A stretch of 64,000 nt of DNA from Gordionus sp. m RMFG-2023 (taxonomy: Eukaryota > Nematomorpha > Gordioida > Chordodea > Parachordodidae), in contig NC_088775.1 of the NCBI RefSeq assembly GCF_954871325.1, positions 34,263,561 to 34,327,560 on the forward strand, written 5' to 3'. Positions 22,147 through 34,120 of the stretch are shown in pieces. Numbering within the stretch: position 1 is the first letter of the stretch; each line of letters begins with the position of its first letter. The position numbers and the translations under genes were made by a program. Under the pieces are notes generated by a model. The model ran no database searches. It was given only the letters and a program-made list of their open reading frames with translations, and was not told the DNA's origin.

Positions 22147-23012
22147 GCTATTATGAATATACTTTATTTAGAAAATAAAACTAATTAGTCTAGTTTCAGA
22201 AGTCTAACCATGCCTCTGGCTAGCAAAAGTCAATTAAAATATATAATAAATATTGCCCTACGAAACTATATTTAATCATACCATACACCACAACAACATT
22301 CCAGTTCTACAATTCTAAAAATGAAAAAATAAATATTAAAATTTAATAAAATTAATATTCATACGCAGTTTCTTTATGATGCTTGTAAATTAAATTAAAT
22401 TATTATAAATGATAATATTAGTTTATTTATATCTTATCATACGGGTTTTTTTTCTAAAGCCAATAAAAGTGAGCTAATTTCTATTAAAAATTACTTTGTT
22501 ATCCAGATAATTCACCTCTCCCTCTCTACTCATATTACCCTTCCTCAATTTTATTATGATAATAAAATAGTTTATATTACAATAATTTTTTTTTAAAAAA
22601 CAGCGTTTGTAAATGAATGTCTTATTAGTAGTTAGCGCACACACGTGCCCTCCTAATTTTCTCTCTTTTTCAAAATATTATATTTTTTATATGTGTGACT
22701 GAAAGGGATTATAAAATTCTTAATTAAACTCAATTAATTCTTAATTTAATTTAAATGCTTTGGTAAATAATATTAACGCATACTATATGCGATGCGTGTA
22801 ATATTTTATAATATTTAATGTGTTTAAAGAGTGTATTATATTATGGTAGTATATATATTGGTGTTTGATTTGATATTGAATTTAAATTATCTTTTAAATA
22901 AAAAAATATATTTTCTAAAAATTATAATTGAAGAAAGAAATTATTTTCGGCCAACCTCTGGCTTAACCTAGATAAATGAAGATGTTTTTGTTTTTAATAT
23001 TAATCTGAGTCA
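22147..23012. other. AT-rich spacer, no gene seen
   Basis: No coding feature or recognisable repeat end was seen. Confidence 0.5.
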
Positions 23013-23239
23013 TGCAGAGGTACCATTTGTACGGCCCGGCCCGGATTTTTTTTCCAAAAATTTTTTCCAGCCCAGCGGCCCTGGGTTTTTTTAAAAATTT
23101 TTATATTTATTTTTAATTTTTGCAGCTAATAATGGCGATTTCAAATATTTGGTTTTTAAATATACGGCCCAGCCCGGATATTTTTTAAAAAAAATTTCAG
23201 TTAAAAAAATTAAACCCGGGCCTGGCCTGCGGGTCTCTG
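23013..23239 (-). mobile_element. GGCCCGG-rich miniature, TGCAGAGGTACCATTT type, copy 1
   Basis: It begins TGCAGAGGTACCATTT and ends CCTGGCCTGCGGGTCTCTG. The middle contains ATAATGGCGATTTCAAATAT followed by TTGGTTTTTAAATAT, the reverse complement of the middle of 42210-42409 and 57421-57610. GC-rich blocks (CGGCCCGGCCCGG, ACCCGGGCCTGGCC) lie at both sides. An open frame crossing it (23149-23355) is incidental. Confidence 0.8.
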
Positions 23240-26200
23240 ATATTAATATTAATATAGCTTATTTTGAGACTTTTATTATTAAAGTTATATATTTTTTAAG
23301 AATATCGGTTAATTTCGTTATTCTTTTGCTAATATATAATTTTTACAATCCTTGATGTATATATGCTGAAATAATTTTACTAAATATAGTCCCATATGAA
23401 GTCAGGTGACGATCCGCCCACTCAAGAGAAACTACTATATAATATCTGATATTAAATATTAAATAAAACTCGAACTTTTATTACTAAAATCAAAGCTGGC
23501 CAGCAGTGGCGCATGCACTCTCTTCCCTTTTGCATAATAAAATTGATATTTCTGGAAACGGTTTAGCCTGAAACTTTTTTTTGCAATAGATGCAAATTGA
23601 TATTTTGATGATTCTTATGACTACATATTTATGTTTTGGTATCATAAATTGTTAAAAGTTCCAAGTTCAAGTGGTTATAAATGTTAGGTCCTTTAATACT
23701 GAATTAAGTTTTTGTTTTTATTATTTATATGGTCTTGCGATTTTATAGAAACTTTTTTTTATCATTTAACTTTATATATGTTAACATTCTAGAGGATTTG
23801 ACGATTGTTACTAGTTAATTGATTGTATTGCTAATGGGCGGAGCTTAACCAATAGAGAGAGAGGAATTCCCTTCCCCAGACAAATTAAAAATTTTTATAA
23901 ATATGATTTTGAACTATTATTAATTACCCCCTCCAACTCCTTCGCGCTCTATTTCCAAAAAATAATTATAATCACTCATTACAAACAATAACATCTAAAA
24001 AAAAATTATGTAGAAATTTATCGGATTTTTTTTAATATAATCCAGCTAAAAGAAACTGGTATCAAAAAATTTATGGAGGGGGGGGGGAGGAGGTGGCACA
24101 CAAATCTACATATCTTTTATTGAAATAAAAAGTGTCACTTAATAAATTGTATGTTTTAATGCTGTAGGAAAAATTGCCACTTTTTTGCCTGTGGGCTATA
24201 ATCTGCATATATCCTAATCCAAAATAAATTAGCTTTATCCGAACACTATAAATGTTTATAAATTTTTAATCAACATAATCTCTATTGTAAAATTTTGAAT
24301 ACATTAGGAATTTGGCTCATGGCTTAATTCAAAATTTAGCCTTATGAAAATAAGGGTATTAGACATCTGTCGATCATCTTCGTGTACTAATATAATGTAA
24401 AGCGATAAATAGTCAGGAAAAAAAATGTTAAGCTTTGTGTTTTTAAGAAATTTGGATTGCGCCATTGTTGTTCTTCATTAGTAGAAGTAAAGATTTTTTA
24501 CTTCAAATTTTATTTTTTTCACTAAACTTTTTTTTCTACTGCTCAAATTATATTTTAACGTTTTAGTGATCAATTTTTTTATCGATCAAAAACTGAGGGT
24601 CAAAAAAGTCCAAGGCACTCCCTTAAAAATTTAATTTTGTGTATTATCACAAATTTTCTTATAAAATTTACATGAATTTAAAGTTTGAAACACAAAACAT
24701 TTATTAGCACTTATCAAACAACAAAGAGTGCCAGTTTAACCTCTTTTAATATCATTTTTATAAGTCGATTCTAGCCTTATTTCAATAAAGCTTGGTATTT
24801 TGAATTAGGAGAGACAACAAAAACAACTTCTTATTTTTATCATAAAAGAATATTTTATTTATGATTAAAAATAATTGACACACGTCGATCATAAAGAGTT
24901 CATTTATAAACGTGAAATATTTTTTTTCATTTTCATTCCGGAATAATTTTAATTGTCTTTGAAAAAAATATAAAAAACAAAAATTTAATAAATTATTCCC
25001 CTTATGATTATTTCTTTAATTAAAAAATTTTCTTGTTCTAAATAAATTTTTTTTTGAATATTTCCCGTTTCTTCCTAAAATTGAAATTATATTAAAAATT
25101 ATTTAAAGATTTTATTTATCTAATACTATTTTAGCACCTCTGCCACAAAACTAGCCTATACTTTATAATAAAATTAAAATAAGCCCATCCTAATATCATA
25201 AGAAGATTGTTAGAAGACGCACTCCCTCTCCATTCAATTTAAGGTTGTTTTTTTTAATTTTGACTTACAAAAATTATAAAAAAAGGAATAAATCTTTATT
25301 AAATAAATTTATAAAATAAAAAGGACAACAAAAAAAATGAAAATTGTAAAACGCCCAAGTTATTTGCGTATTTTAAAAAAAATAATAATTAAGATCTGAG
25401 AAATATAATACAAATTTTTCTCATTTAATTTTCCGATTGAATCTCTGTTCAGTCATTTAATAAAAAAATGCTTTTCATTATTTTCCTCGTATTTGGGATA
25501 AACAAGAATGTAAACTTTTTCGTTTCGATTTATTAAATCTTTATACTCCATTTATCCATTCTTCCCTTCGTTCTAGACAATATACCCCCTCCTTTCTCAC
25601 CATAATTTTTATAAAGAAAAAAAAATGTTTTGTTTTACAATAAAATTAATGAATAATAAACACAAGGCACTAATTAAATAATTAATTCTAGTCACGATTG
25701 CATTTAAAAAGTAAGAAGTGTTCAATTTCTTTATTTTTGCCATAATATGAACTTTATACTCTGTTTTTCTCTTTTCTATTTTATTTTACACTTTAAAAAA
25801 AATATATATATAAAAAATTAAAAAAATATTTTTTATTAGTTTCACATTTATTATTATTATGTAAGATATTATTATCTTTTAGAAGAACATTAATTAAAAT
25901 ATATTATAATAATGTAATGTTTTTTAAAAAAAATAATAATTTATTATAGTGTAAATTAAATTTAATTATCATTTATAAAAAATTTTTAATTTTTGATTTT
26001 CTTCTTAAATATATAACTCATCAATCTCATATGACCGGTTTTAAAATAATTAACCTCTAATTTATTAAGCCTCTTCGTTAAAACATCTGAGGAAATTAAA
26101 CTACTTTTAAATTCAAATATTTTCTTAAACTTACAACTTTTCAGATTTAAGGGGCTTTCATGAGTTTTCCCCTATTTTATAGGTTAAGTCTATATGCCAA

Positions 26201-27000
26201 ATTTAATTTTTATCTCATCTTTAGAACTGATTTTAATGATTTTCTATCGTATCCTTAGGATGAACTATTGAAAGAGTTCTAAGTAATTGGAAAAATCTAT
26301 TCCTCCCATCCCATGAGAATTTTTCCTAACGAAATATACTACATAGAAATAAACTTTTAATTTTAAATGTCGAATGCTATACTCCTGGCAAACAAAATAT
26401 TAAGAGTGTAAATTGGTCGACGCCTTGGATGTAATCTCGTTGATCGAATAAAGTGACAATGGCACATAGGTCATGATATCATGATATGCCAAAACAGATG
26501 CTATTATAAAAATAAGCCGAATTCTCATTACTATGAACATCCTAAGTATTTTGAAACCAAATGATAGGCCTGATAGTTTAACAACCATCAATTTATCATC
26601 AGACTCATCTATTTAATGATAACATTTTATAAATTAGGATCATAATTATAAGTATGTCAAAGATTCTCATTCCAATATAAATTTAACTATACTAATCTAA
26701 ATATTTTTAAGCCACTCATAATCTGACCAGACAATATTTTACCTATCAATCTATGCTAAATAAGACTTGTATTCTAAAAAAATCATGAAAATAATGTTTG
26801 AAGCCTAAGGATAATATTTTTATAAAATATAAATAATTTTTTTTATAAATAATAAATTTATAATATTCAAATCTGAAATATAATAAAAAATTTATAATTT
26901 TAAATATAAATAAATGAATGCATAAAGAGGAGTTATAAACATTTTTTTCCCCAATATATTTTTAATGGATTTCATAATTGAATAAATGAACTTAACTGAA
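23240..27000. other. AT-rich DNA, no gene seen
   Basis: CAGCAGTGGCGCATGCACTC near 23502 resembles a hAT tip and a G-rich tract (GGAGGGGGGGGGGAGGAGG) lies at 24075-24095, but I could not join them into one element. The remainder has long A/T runs and no supported reading frame. Confidence 0.45.
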
Positions 27001-27069
27001 GCCTACAGTCGAGGGAGGGGGATTTGATCCCCCTGAGATTGTTAAGGCTAGTGACGCAATCACCCTGGA
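27001..27069 (-). repeat. Possible tRNA-derived SINE fragment
   Basis: On the minus strand the sequence reads GTGATTGCGTCACTAGCC, then AACAATCTCAGGGGGATCAA, then ATCCCCC. GGGGGATCAAATCCCCC is a perfect hairpin with a B-box-like centre, as in a T arm. The anticodon arm does not fold well, so a tRNA gene is excluded and a SINE origin is only suggested. Confidence 0.35.
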
Positions 27070-28229
27070 ACTTGGATAAGATATAGATATGCTTGTTATC
27101 AACTTCATGAGAAATTTGTCCAAAAGACTTAAAGAATTAGGTATCCTTTCCAGTCTATATCTATGACCGTTTAGAGCAACATCCCCCCTAGTTATAGTTG
27201 GATAATCGGCTAAAGAGGCTCTATCAACAGACGCGTGTCATAAAAAATTAGAAAAGCATTGAGGTATACGAGTTAATATTTTACCGATTTCTCTAGGTTG
27301 AGCTATCTTATAAAATAAAAACTCTTTTTAAAAAAAATCAGAATATGAAGTGATAGTTATTGGCTAAAGCTAGATTTAGATGCTTTTAGAATCGGCTAAA
27401 AATGAAACCATTGTCCAACTATAATAATTTTTCGTCTGAAATTAGTCTCACAGTTGTAAAGTTCTAGAAAGATTGGTTTGACCAAAACTCTATATATACT
27501 TTAAATTTAATATAAATTATATGTAGGGGAAACCATTTTATATTGTCCATAAAAAATTGAAATGCTATATAAAATAGAAGAACAAAATTTCCAAAATATT
27601 TAAACGTAGTTTTATTCTTTACATATATCTCTACCATGAAATTAATATTTTAGAAGAAAATCTTTTAGTTTTTTATTAATATAAACTTTTTAAATATGAT
27701 AATTTAAGAAAAATCAAAACACTCTGTTGTACCTTTTAACCTTTCGATGGTGAGTGTTGCATTTTATTTTTTAGTTTTTTAAAAACATTTTATATAAGAA
27801 TATTAATCCTAAGTAAATAAATTAAAATACTTTGTCAGACATGTTAAATATACAAGGTTCCTCCATAATATATATCACCCGGATGAACTCGTTGTCACTT
27901 AAACTGACATAATTTACAAAGAATAAGTCAATCATCTTTCGTATTGTCATTCATGACTTTAGACAAACTAGTGGGTGTTCTTATAAATATAGTTGGACTT
28001 TTTAAATTAAAAATAAATCTCCCCTTAAAAATGGCTTACACGCACCCCGAACAAACCTGACCAGACCAGATCTTCACATTTAATTAAAATTTAATTTCAA
28101 GATATTAAATTACCATAAATTACCATAAATATTGTCAATATTTTTATACATGAAAATTGAGATTACTTAATCATTTAGAATTTAGTCTAAGTATTTATAT
28201 AAAATTTATTAGTAAAAATATAATAAATT
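27070..28229. other. AT-rich spacer, no gene seen
   Basis: No supported frame or repeat end was found. Confidence 0.4.
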
Positions 28230-28423
28230 AAAAAGTTATTTTTGACGTGTTAATAAATTATCATTTAAAACTTTTCATGTGCATATTTTTGTAAATTTTT
28301 TTAGAACAATTTATTATTAAAATAAATTTGTTGTTTAATTTCAAATATCAAATTTTATTAATTCAAAAGTTAATTTAGAAGAAATTACTTGCTCCAGGAT
28401 AACACTATCCCCGATCTCCCCTA
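28230..28423 (-). mobile_element. Miniature element end, ATCCCCGATCTCCCC subfamily, copy B
   Basis: GAAATTACTTGCTCCAGG, ATAACACTATCC and CCGATCTCCCCTA end at 28423. It is in the same orientation as, and aligned with, 12840-13027. The terminus belongs to the wider TAGGGGAGA(C/T)CGGGG group. Confidence 0.65.
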
Positions 28424-29809
28424 TAGATATTATATACTCCAATTCCATCTTTCAGGTGGGTAGGCTCCTAGAAGGGTGTATTTGCCATTAGGGAGTAAAT
28501 CTGGATATTGTTTAAAATTATTTTTCTCTCATTTAACATTGACAGATTGTAGTAATTGTACTATACTAACTTGTTCATGAATTGCATGTCTTTAAAACAT
28601 ATTTTTTAACATAAATGATAAGAAAATTCATAAAAATATTTATCTTATAAGGAAAAGGAGTGAATGAGAGATGGTTAGTAAGGGTTTTATTGCCTTCACC
28701 TTTTAGATAAATTTTCTAAAAGAAAAATATGATTTTTTAAAATTTATTATTGGATTTATTTTTATTTTAAAATGTTTATCATATCCTACAACCACATGGC
28801 ATCCTTTCATCCTTTAAATTATAAAATCATCTAAGCTCCAGCCAGAAAATCAAGTTTCATACTTTTAACACAATAAGATGTAGATTTATATAATGATACA
28901 GTATATAATTTTCATTTAGCATGAAGCCAATTTTGGCCTTTTTTTTATTTTGCCAATAATGCTTTTTTCTTTCATTTATCTAGTAACCAGTATGGAGCCC
29001 TAAAATATATTAAATACGCACTAATCATCGATTTAAGTTTCAGAATTAAGTTTGACTTACTTCATGCTTAAGGCGGGATATCATAGTTATTAAGTGACTT
29101 GCAATTCTGTCACTTATTTTTGCTCGGAGAAATTTATAGAAGAATTAATAAATAAGGAGATAGATATTAATGCCAACCAGATATTTAGGACTTCATTAAT
29201 CTTGGTTCTGGCATGATATTAATTTTGGCAATTCATTTCTTATTTTACCAATATATTTTTCTCCCTTTAAGTCATCTACCATTCAGATTAAAGAATAAAA
29301 TGCACTAATTAAGCATACTTTTTATCATTTTCAAAGAATTTCCAAAAGTTTGCTCACTTTACTAAAACGTCAAATCATAGCTTTCATTTTGTTTATAACT
29401 CGGTTTCTTTTTTGTGGTTGGCAAAACTGATTGAAAAATTAATAAGTATTAGTCAGGCACTCTAATTAGGACAAAGAGTTCTTCTATACTTTCGATTCTG
29501 GTATGATGCCAGTTTCGCCTTACTATCTCACTTCCAATTGCTCCTAACTTTAACCGAGATGATATAAAACTATTACATACATAAAAAAATAAAAATAACT
29601 ATCGCAAAATCAAAAATTCATGGTTATTAGAATTTTTTATAAGCTGGAACCAGCCGAAGGCCTAGCAAATAAGGGTTTGAAAACTCTCTAAAAATATTTC
29701 TTACTGCCCCCCCCCCTCCACTAAATAAATCCTGGTTATTAAACTGATAGTTAATATAAATAACTATTTTAAAAAATATACCATTCTTCCAACAACGTTT
29801 TGGCTTCTT
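28424..29809. other. AT-rich spacer, no gene seen
   Basis: No supported frame was found. A poly-C tract occurs at about 29706-29718. Confidence 0.4.
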
Positions 29810-30135
29810 ATTTTAGAGATATGAGGTTTATGGCAATCATTTAATTATCTAGTAATTATCTTATATAAAATATTTAATCCTATTCTATACAAAAATATAC
29901 TTTCATTTGAACAAAAATCCAACATCTATAAAATTACATTTTAGAGATAATAAGGGTCTGGGGTTAGTTTTAAAATTAGTATTTTGATAAAAATATTATA
30001 TAAATTTTTTTGAATGATGTAAAAGTAAGTTTGGGGATCAAAATTGGATGCGATATTATTTATTAAGTAATCAAGTAGTTTTGAATTTATTGGAGTTTGT
30101 GTTTTAGGGCTCACATGATCCCCGGTCTCCTCCTA
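29810..30135 (-). mobile_element. Miniature element, TAGGAGAGGTCGGGG subfamily, copy A
   Basis: It ends at 30135 with GGGCTCACATGATCCCCGG then TCTCCTCCTA. Its reverse complement matches copy B from 32279: TGAGCCCTAAAA near the tip, CTTACTTTTACATCAT, TTTTTGTTCAAATGAAA and AGATAATTA. The two copies stand in opposite orientation about 2.1 kb apart. Copy A is shorter than copy B by an internal deletion of roughly 180 bp. Confidence 0.83.
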
Positions 30136-32278
30136 CAATTAATTTAAATTAATATGACAAAAAATTTTTTATCTTTATTCTTATTCGTCATTCTTAAATT
30201 CCGAATCGAAGGATTTATGACAGGCCTATGAGTAATATTTTTTAAAGTATATTATAACAATCCAGTTTTTTTACCCATTTATTTTGCAAATAACAGTTTA
30301 TATTATGTATCAAATGGAATTATATAAATAATGAAGAGGTTTCAAATTTGAAAATTATTTTTTAAACTAAATTTTTTTGACATGCATCTAATATATTTTA
30401 GACATTGACTAACCTAAATTTAAAAAAAAATATATATTAAGTCGAAATATGACAAAATAATAATTAAGTAACATATTATTAGTATATGAAGTGTTAATAA
30501 TATTTATATAGTATCTCCTTTTTTAAAAAATTGTTTATAATTTATAAAACATTATTTATGTATATATATTTTTTCGCAAAAATTATTTTTGTGATATTTT
30601 ATTATAATATATAACATGGTAAACATGACAAAATTCATATTTTTTTAACCTTTAAAAAAATTTTTTTTTTTACACAAACAAGCATTTGTAAAATATCTTT
30701 TGAAAATATGTTTAACTTATTTACATATATGAATAATTTCGTAAGCTCATGAACACTTTTCATTAGATATTATATACCCTTGGTGAAAAAAAAATCTGGA
30801 AATAAATATATTAATTTTAATTATTTTTCAAAAAAAATCGCAAAAATTTGACTTAAAATACGTGCTGATTTTAAATATTTGGTGCTAATAAAAATATAGT
30901 AGTAAAAATTACTTGAAAAAAAATTCAAATAAATACTTGAAAATATTATATTATCATTTAACCTGATTTTCTGAATTCACATAAAATCATAGAATATTTG
31001 ATGAATTGAAGATCTATTTAATTTTATATTCTTTAAAGTATAATATTGTAATATTACGATTGTCAATTTACAAATAAAGATTATAAAAATGATAATATTA
31101 AAAAATATTATGAATATAAATTTATAAGAAATAAAGGTATAATATAATATATATAATGAAAAGTTTATATATATTTTTCAATTAGTATATATTAAAAATA
31201 TATAATATATAAACATACTTGACATAGAATTTTACGCGAATAAAATTGTATATTGAGAGAAGATTATAATTTTTAATCAAAAAAAGAATTCTTATCGTCT
31301 GCTTTTTCGAAAAAAAATATTATATATATTTAGTATAATTTTATTATCATGAAATTTCTATGAGGTAGTCTCACCAAATACAGATTAGTCAACAAGAATT
31401 TATATTTTTAATTTAAATTGAAATGAATAATTACTTCGAAGTCTTCGAATTTGAGCTTATTTACATCCAGAGTAGAGTATGAATCCAACGCATCATATTT
31501 TGTAATTAACTAGCATAAAAATGAAATAAAGAAAGAGCAGTTAAACCAGCATCTTTCAAGGAACCCTGAAATCCTAACCGTTAGAATAAAATTTCAAAAG
31601 AAGAGAACCGAACCTTTATAAATACGTACGAACCGGTTCATAAAGTTTTTTTTTATTTTATTTTTAATGTTTTAATAATATTTTATTGGATCATTGTGGA
31701 AGAATTAAAAAAAAATATAATGATTAATTTAAAAAAAACTAACTAATAAATACCGAACGAACGGAAAATAAACCGATATGAATTCCTATTCCAAAACAAA
31801 CCGATATAAATTTGTTCAAATATAACCTGATGAAACTATGTTTTAAAATTTTAATCTATGAATCGAATTGAATTAGAATATATAATGATTCTACTCCCTG
31901 ATATGAAAGAAAGAAAATCAGTCTTTTTGAAAGAATGAAAGATAACTATCATTGATCTACCAATGAATAAAATTTGCATTCAAATATATATGTTTTAAAT
32001 ATGTTCATTGTGAGAACTCTAAGCAATGCCCTAAGAGTTACAAAAAATGTTAATGGGGCATCACCTCCGAACCTCCGGAAAATTCGGATTCGGTATTTTT
32101 GGTTTTTCCATTTTTGTTATTTTCCCTTTTCAAAATTTGCAAAATCTTCATTTTATCTTTATTATAGTTGGCTAAACAATTGGAAGCACTAATTAATAAA
32201 ATCTATAATAATATTTCGATCGTTTTCAGGACCCACGAATGATTAACAGCATAGTAGCCATTTAAAGTAAAAAAGTAT
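30136..32278. other. AT-rich DNA between two inverted miniatures
   Basis: No gene is supported. At 31600-31820 there is a patch rich in CCGAAC/GAACCGG words (AACCGAACC, GAACCGGTTC, ACCGAACGAACGG, AAACCGATAT), a common feature of small dispersed repeats, with no clear ends. A frame at 31974-32192 crosses AT-rich DNA without family features. Confidence 0.45.
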
Positions 32279-32790
32279 TAGGAGAGGTCGGGGATATAAT
32301 GAGCCCTAAAAGGCAAACTACAATAAAATAAAAACTATTTAATAATTCTTAATAAATAATATCTTATTTTGTTCTTCTCACTTACTTTTACATCATATAA
32401 AAAAAATTGTTTAAAATATATAATACTTTAACCACATTAATAAACATAAAATTTATTCCGGGAAAAAATGAGTCATACCAGGGAATTGTTCTTATGTATG
32501 GGGCCATAATTTTTGCACAAGAATATATAATTTTAAAAAAATAATATTTAAAAAAATTCAAGTTAACAGTTAATAGTCATTAAATAGCTCTTTAATTGCA
32601 CGTATCAACATAAAAAAAACTGGTCCTATATCCTCAGTATCCCTAAAATTCAATTTTTATGGTCTAAATTTATATTTCTTGTTCAAATGAAATATAATTT
32701 TATATAAGAATAGATTTTAATCTTTTATATAAGAAAGTTATTAGATAATTAAAACCTCTAATTATTTTACATTTTTGAAAGATTTCAACA
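32279..32790 (+). mobile_element. Miniature element, TAGGAGAGGTCGGGG subfamily, copy B
   Basis: It starts TAGGAGAGGTCGGGGATAT followed by AATGAGCCCTAAAA and aligns with copy A (reversed) out to AAGTTATTAGATAATTAAAA near 32755. The end opposite the terminus is not well defined. TA at 32279-32280 is the likely duplicated dinucleotide. Confidence 0.83.
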
Positions 32791-33903
32791 TTTGTAAAAG
32801 TTATCTTTATTGGGTTAATAATTTAACTACTTTAGTTAAGTATCTAGCTATGGAATACTCCTATTTGAGTGGTGAGAACGCTAATCAATCAATTTCCATT
32901 AATCATATTATATTTGAAATTATATATATCTTAATTTAAGATATGAAGAAAAAAACTCAAAAAAATAATTCATGGCTTAACTATTAATCTCTTTTACACC
33001 TTTATTTCATTTATTCACATATCAAATACGTTGTATACGTTAGGTTAGGGGGTACATTAAAAATTTATTATATATTTCTATATTACTACTTTAAATATTA
33101 TTTAAATAACATTATAAATTTTATGATTATTATTTATTTCAAGAAGATTAACGTCGGAATGGGTGTTCAAAATAGAAAGAGAATTTTTTTTTGATTAATT
33201 AATAATTTAACTAATAAAACAAATCGATTAAACCTATATGTATTTGTGGAGGTTTAAGTGACTGTGGATATTAAATTAATCCACAAGGTATTGAAAAATT
33301 ATATTTCAATTTATTTTTTGTTTTTAATCCACTTAAATCTTAACCTCTTAACTTCATATAAAAAAATATAAAAAATTAAAAGGGGTGATCAAACGAAAAA
33401 TTATATTAAATTAAATTATAATAATATAGACCAGCAGGATATAATACAGTATTTAATACATTGTAAATGTAATATACTATAAATTGATCGTGATATGATA
33501 TTATATATACAATAAGACAAACATTTCAACTTATTCATAGTTATTTATATGAATTATCTTGTGGTGTTAAAATGTTAAATATAAAATTCTCAAAAATAGT
33601 TATATATATATGAATATTATATATATAACATAATAAAATAAGAGGAAAAACAAAATTTAATTAAGGGCATATACTTAATGCAGCGCTCGTTCAATACATC
33701 TTTTCTTTCTTTCTTTCATTCATTTTTTTCTTATCAAATAAATAATGATTAAAAAATTCCTATTTATCGCAACGGGATATGGAATCTTGAGTTTCCAAAA
33801 ATAATTTACAGTTAGGGTGTTGTGCTGAAATACATTTACAGTTATATCAGATTTTTAAATGTCGCACTCAGTGATTGGTTTTGAGAAATCCCGCATCTTT
33901 CCG

Positions 33904-34120
33904 GATTCCATTAGTGTTGTTAAAGAGCTCGATTTTTAAAAACGACCTAACCAAATATCTTAGCCAAAACAATCATCCAAGCCTAGCGATTTTGTATAAT
34001 GAAGGTAGAAAGGTTTGGACATCTATTAAAGAAATCTTGAGAATTGTGTAATATTTTTTGGCTAAAATATTGGGCTAGCCGTTTTTAAAAATTGAGCCGT
34101 TTAACAAAACTAGATTCCAT
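33904..34120 (+). mobile_element. hAT-type miniature foldback with 8-bp target duplication
   Basis: The element 33912-34112 (201 bp) starts TAGTGTTGTTAAAGAGCTCG and ends GAGCCGTTTAACAAAACTA, with long imperfect inverted arms (TTTTTAAAAACG near the start, CGTTTTTAAAAATTG near the end). It is flanked exactly by GATTCCAT at 33904-33911 and 34113-34120. An 8-bp duplication and a TAGTGTTG-type tip fit a hAT-derived miniature. Relatives are at 42476-42666 and 51707-51845. Confidence 0.9.

Noticed and set aside
23149-23355. A 68-codon frame rich in GPGLRVS-like residues
   Set aside because: It crosses a GGCCCGG-rich miniature repeat, and the peptide is just a translation of the GC blocks.
23502-24103. 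A hAT miniature bounded by CAGTGGCGCATGCAC and the G-rich tract
   Set aside because: The two sides are not inverted copies of each other, and no target duplication was found.
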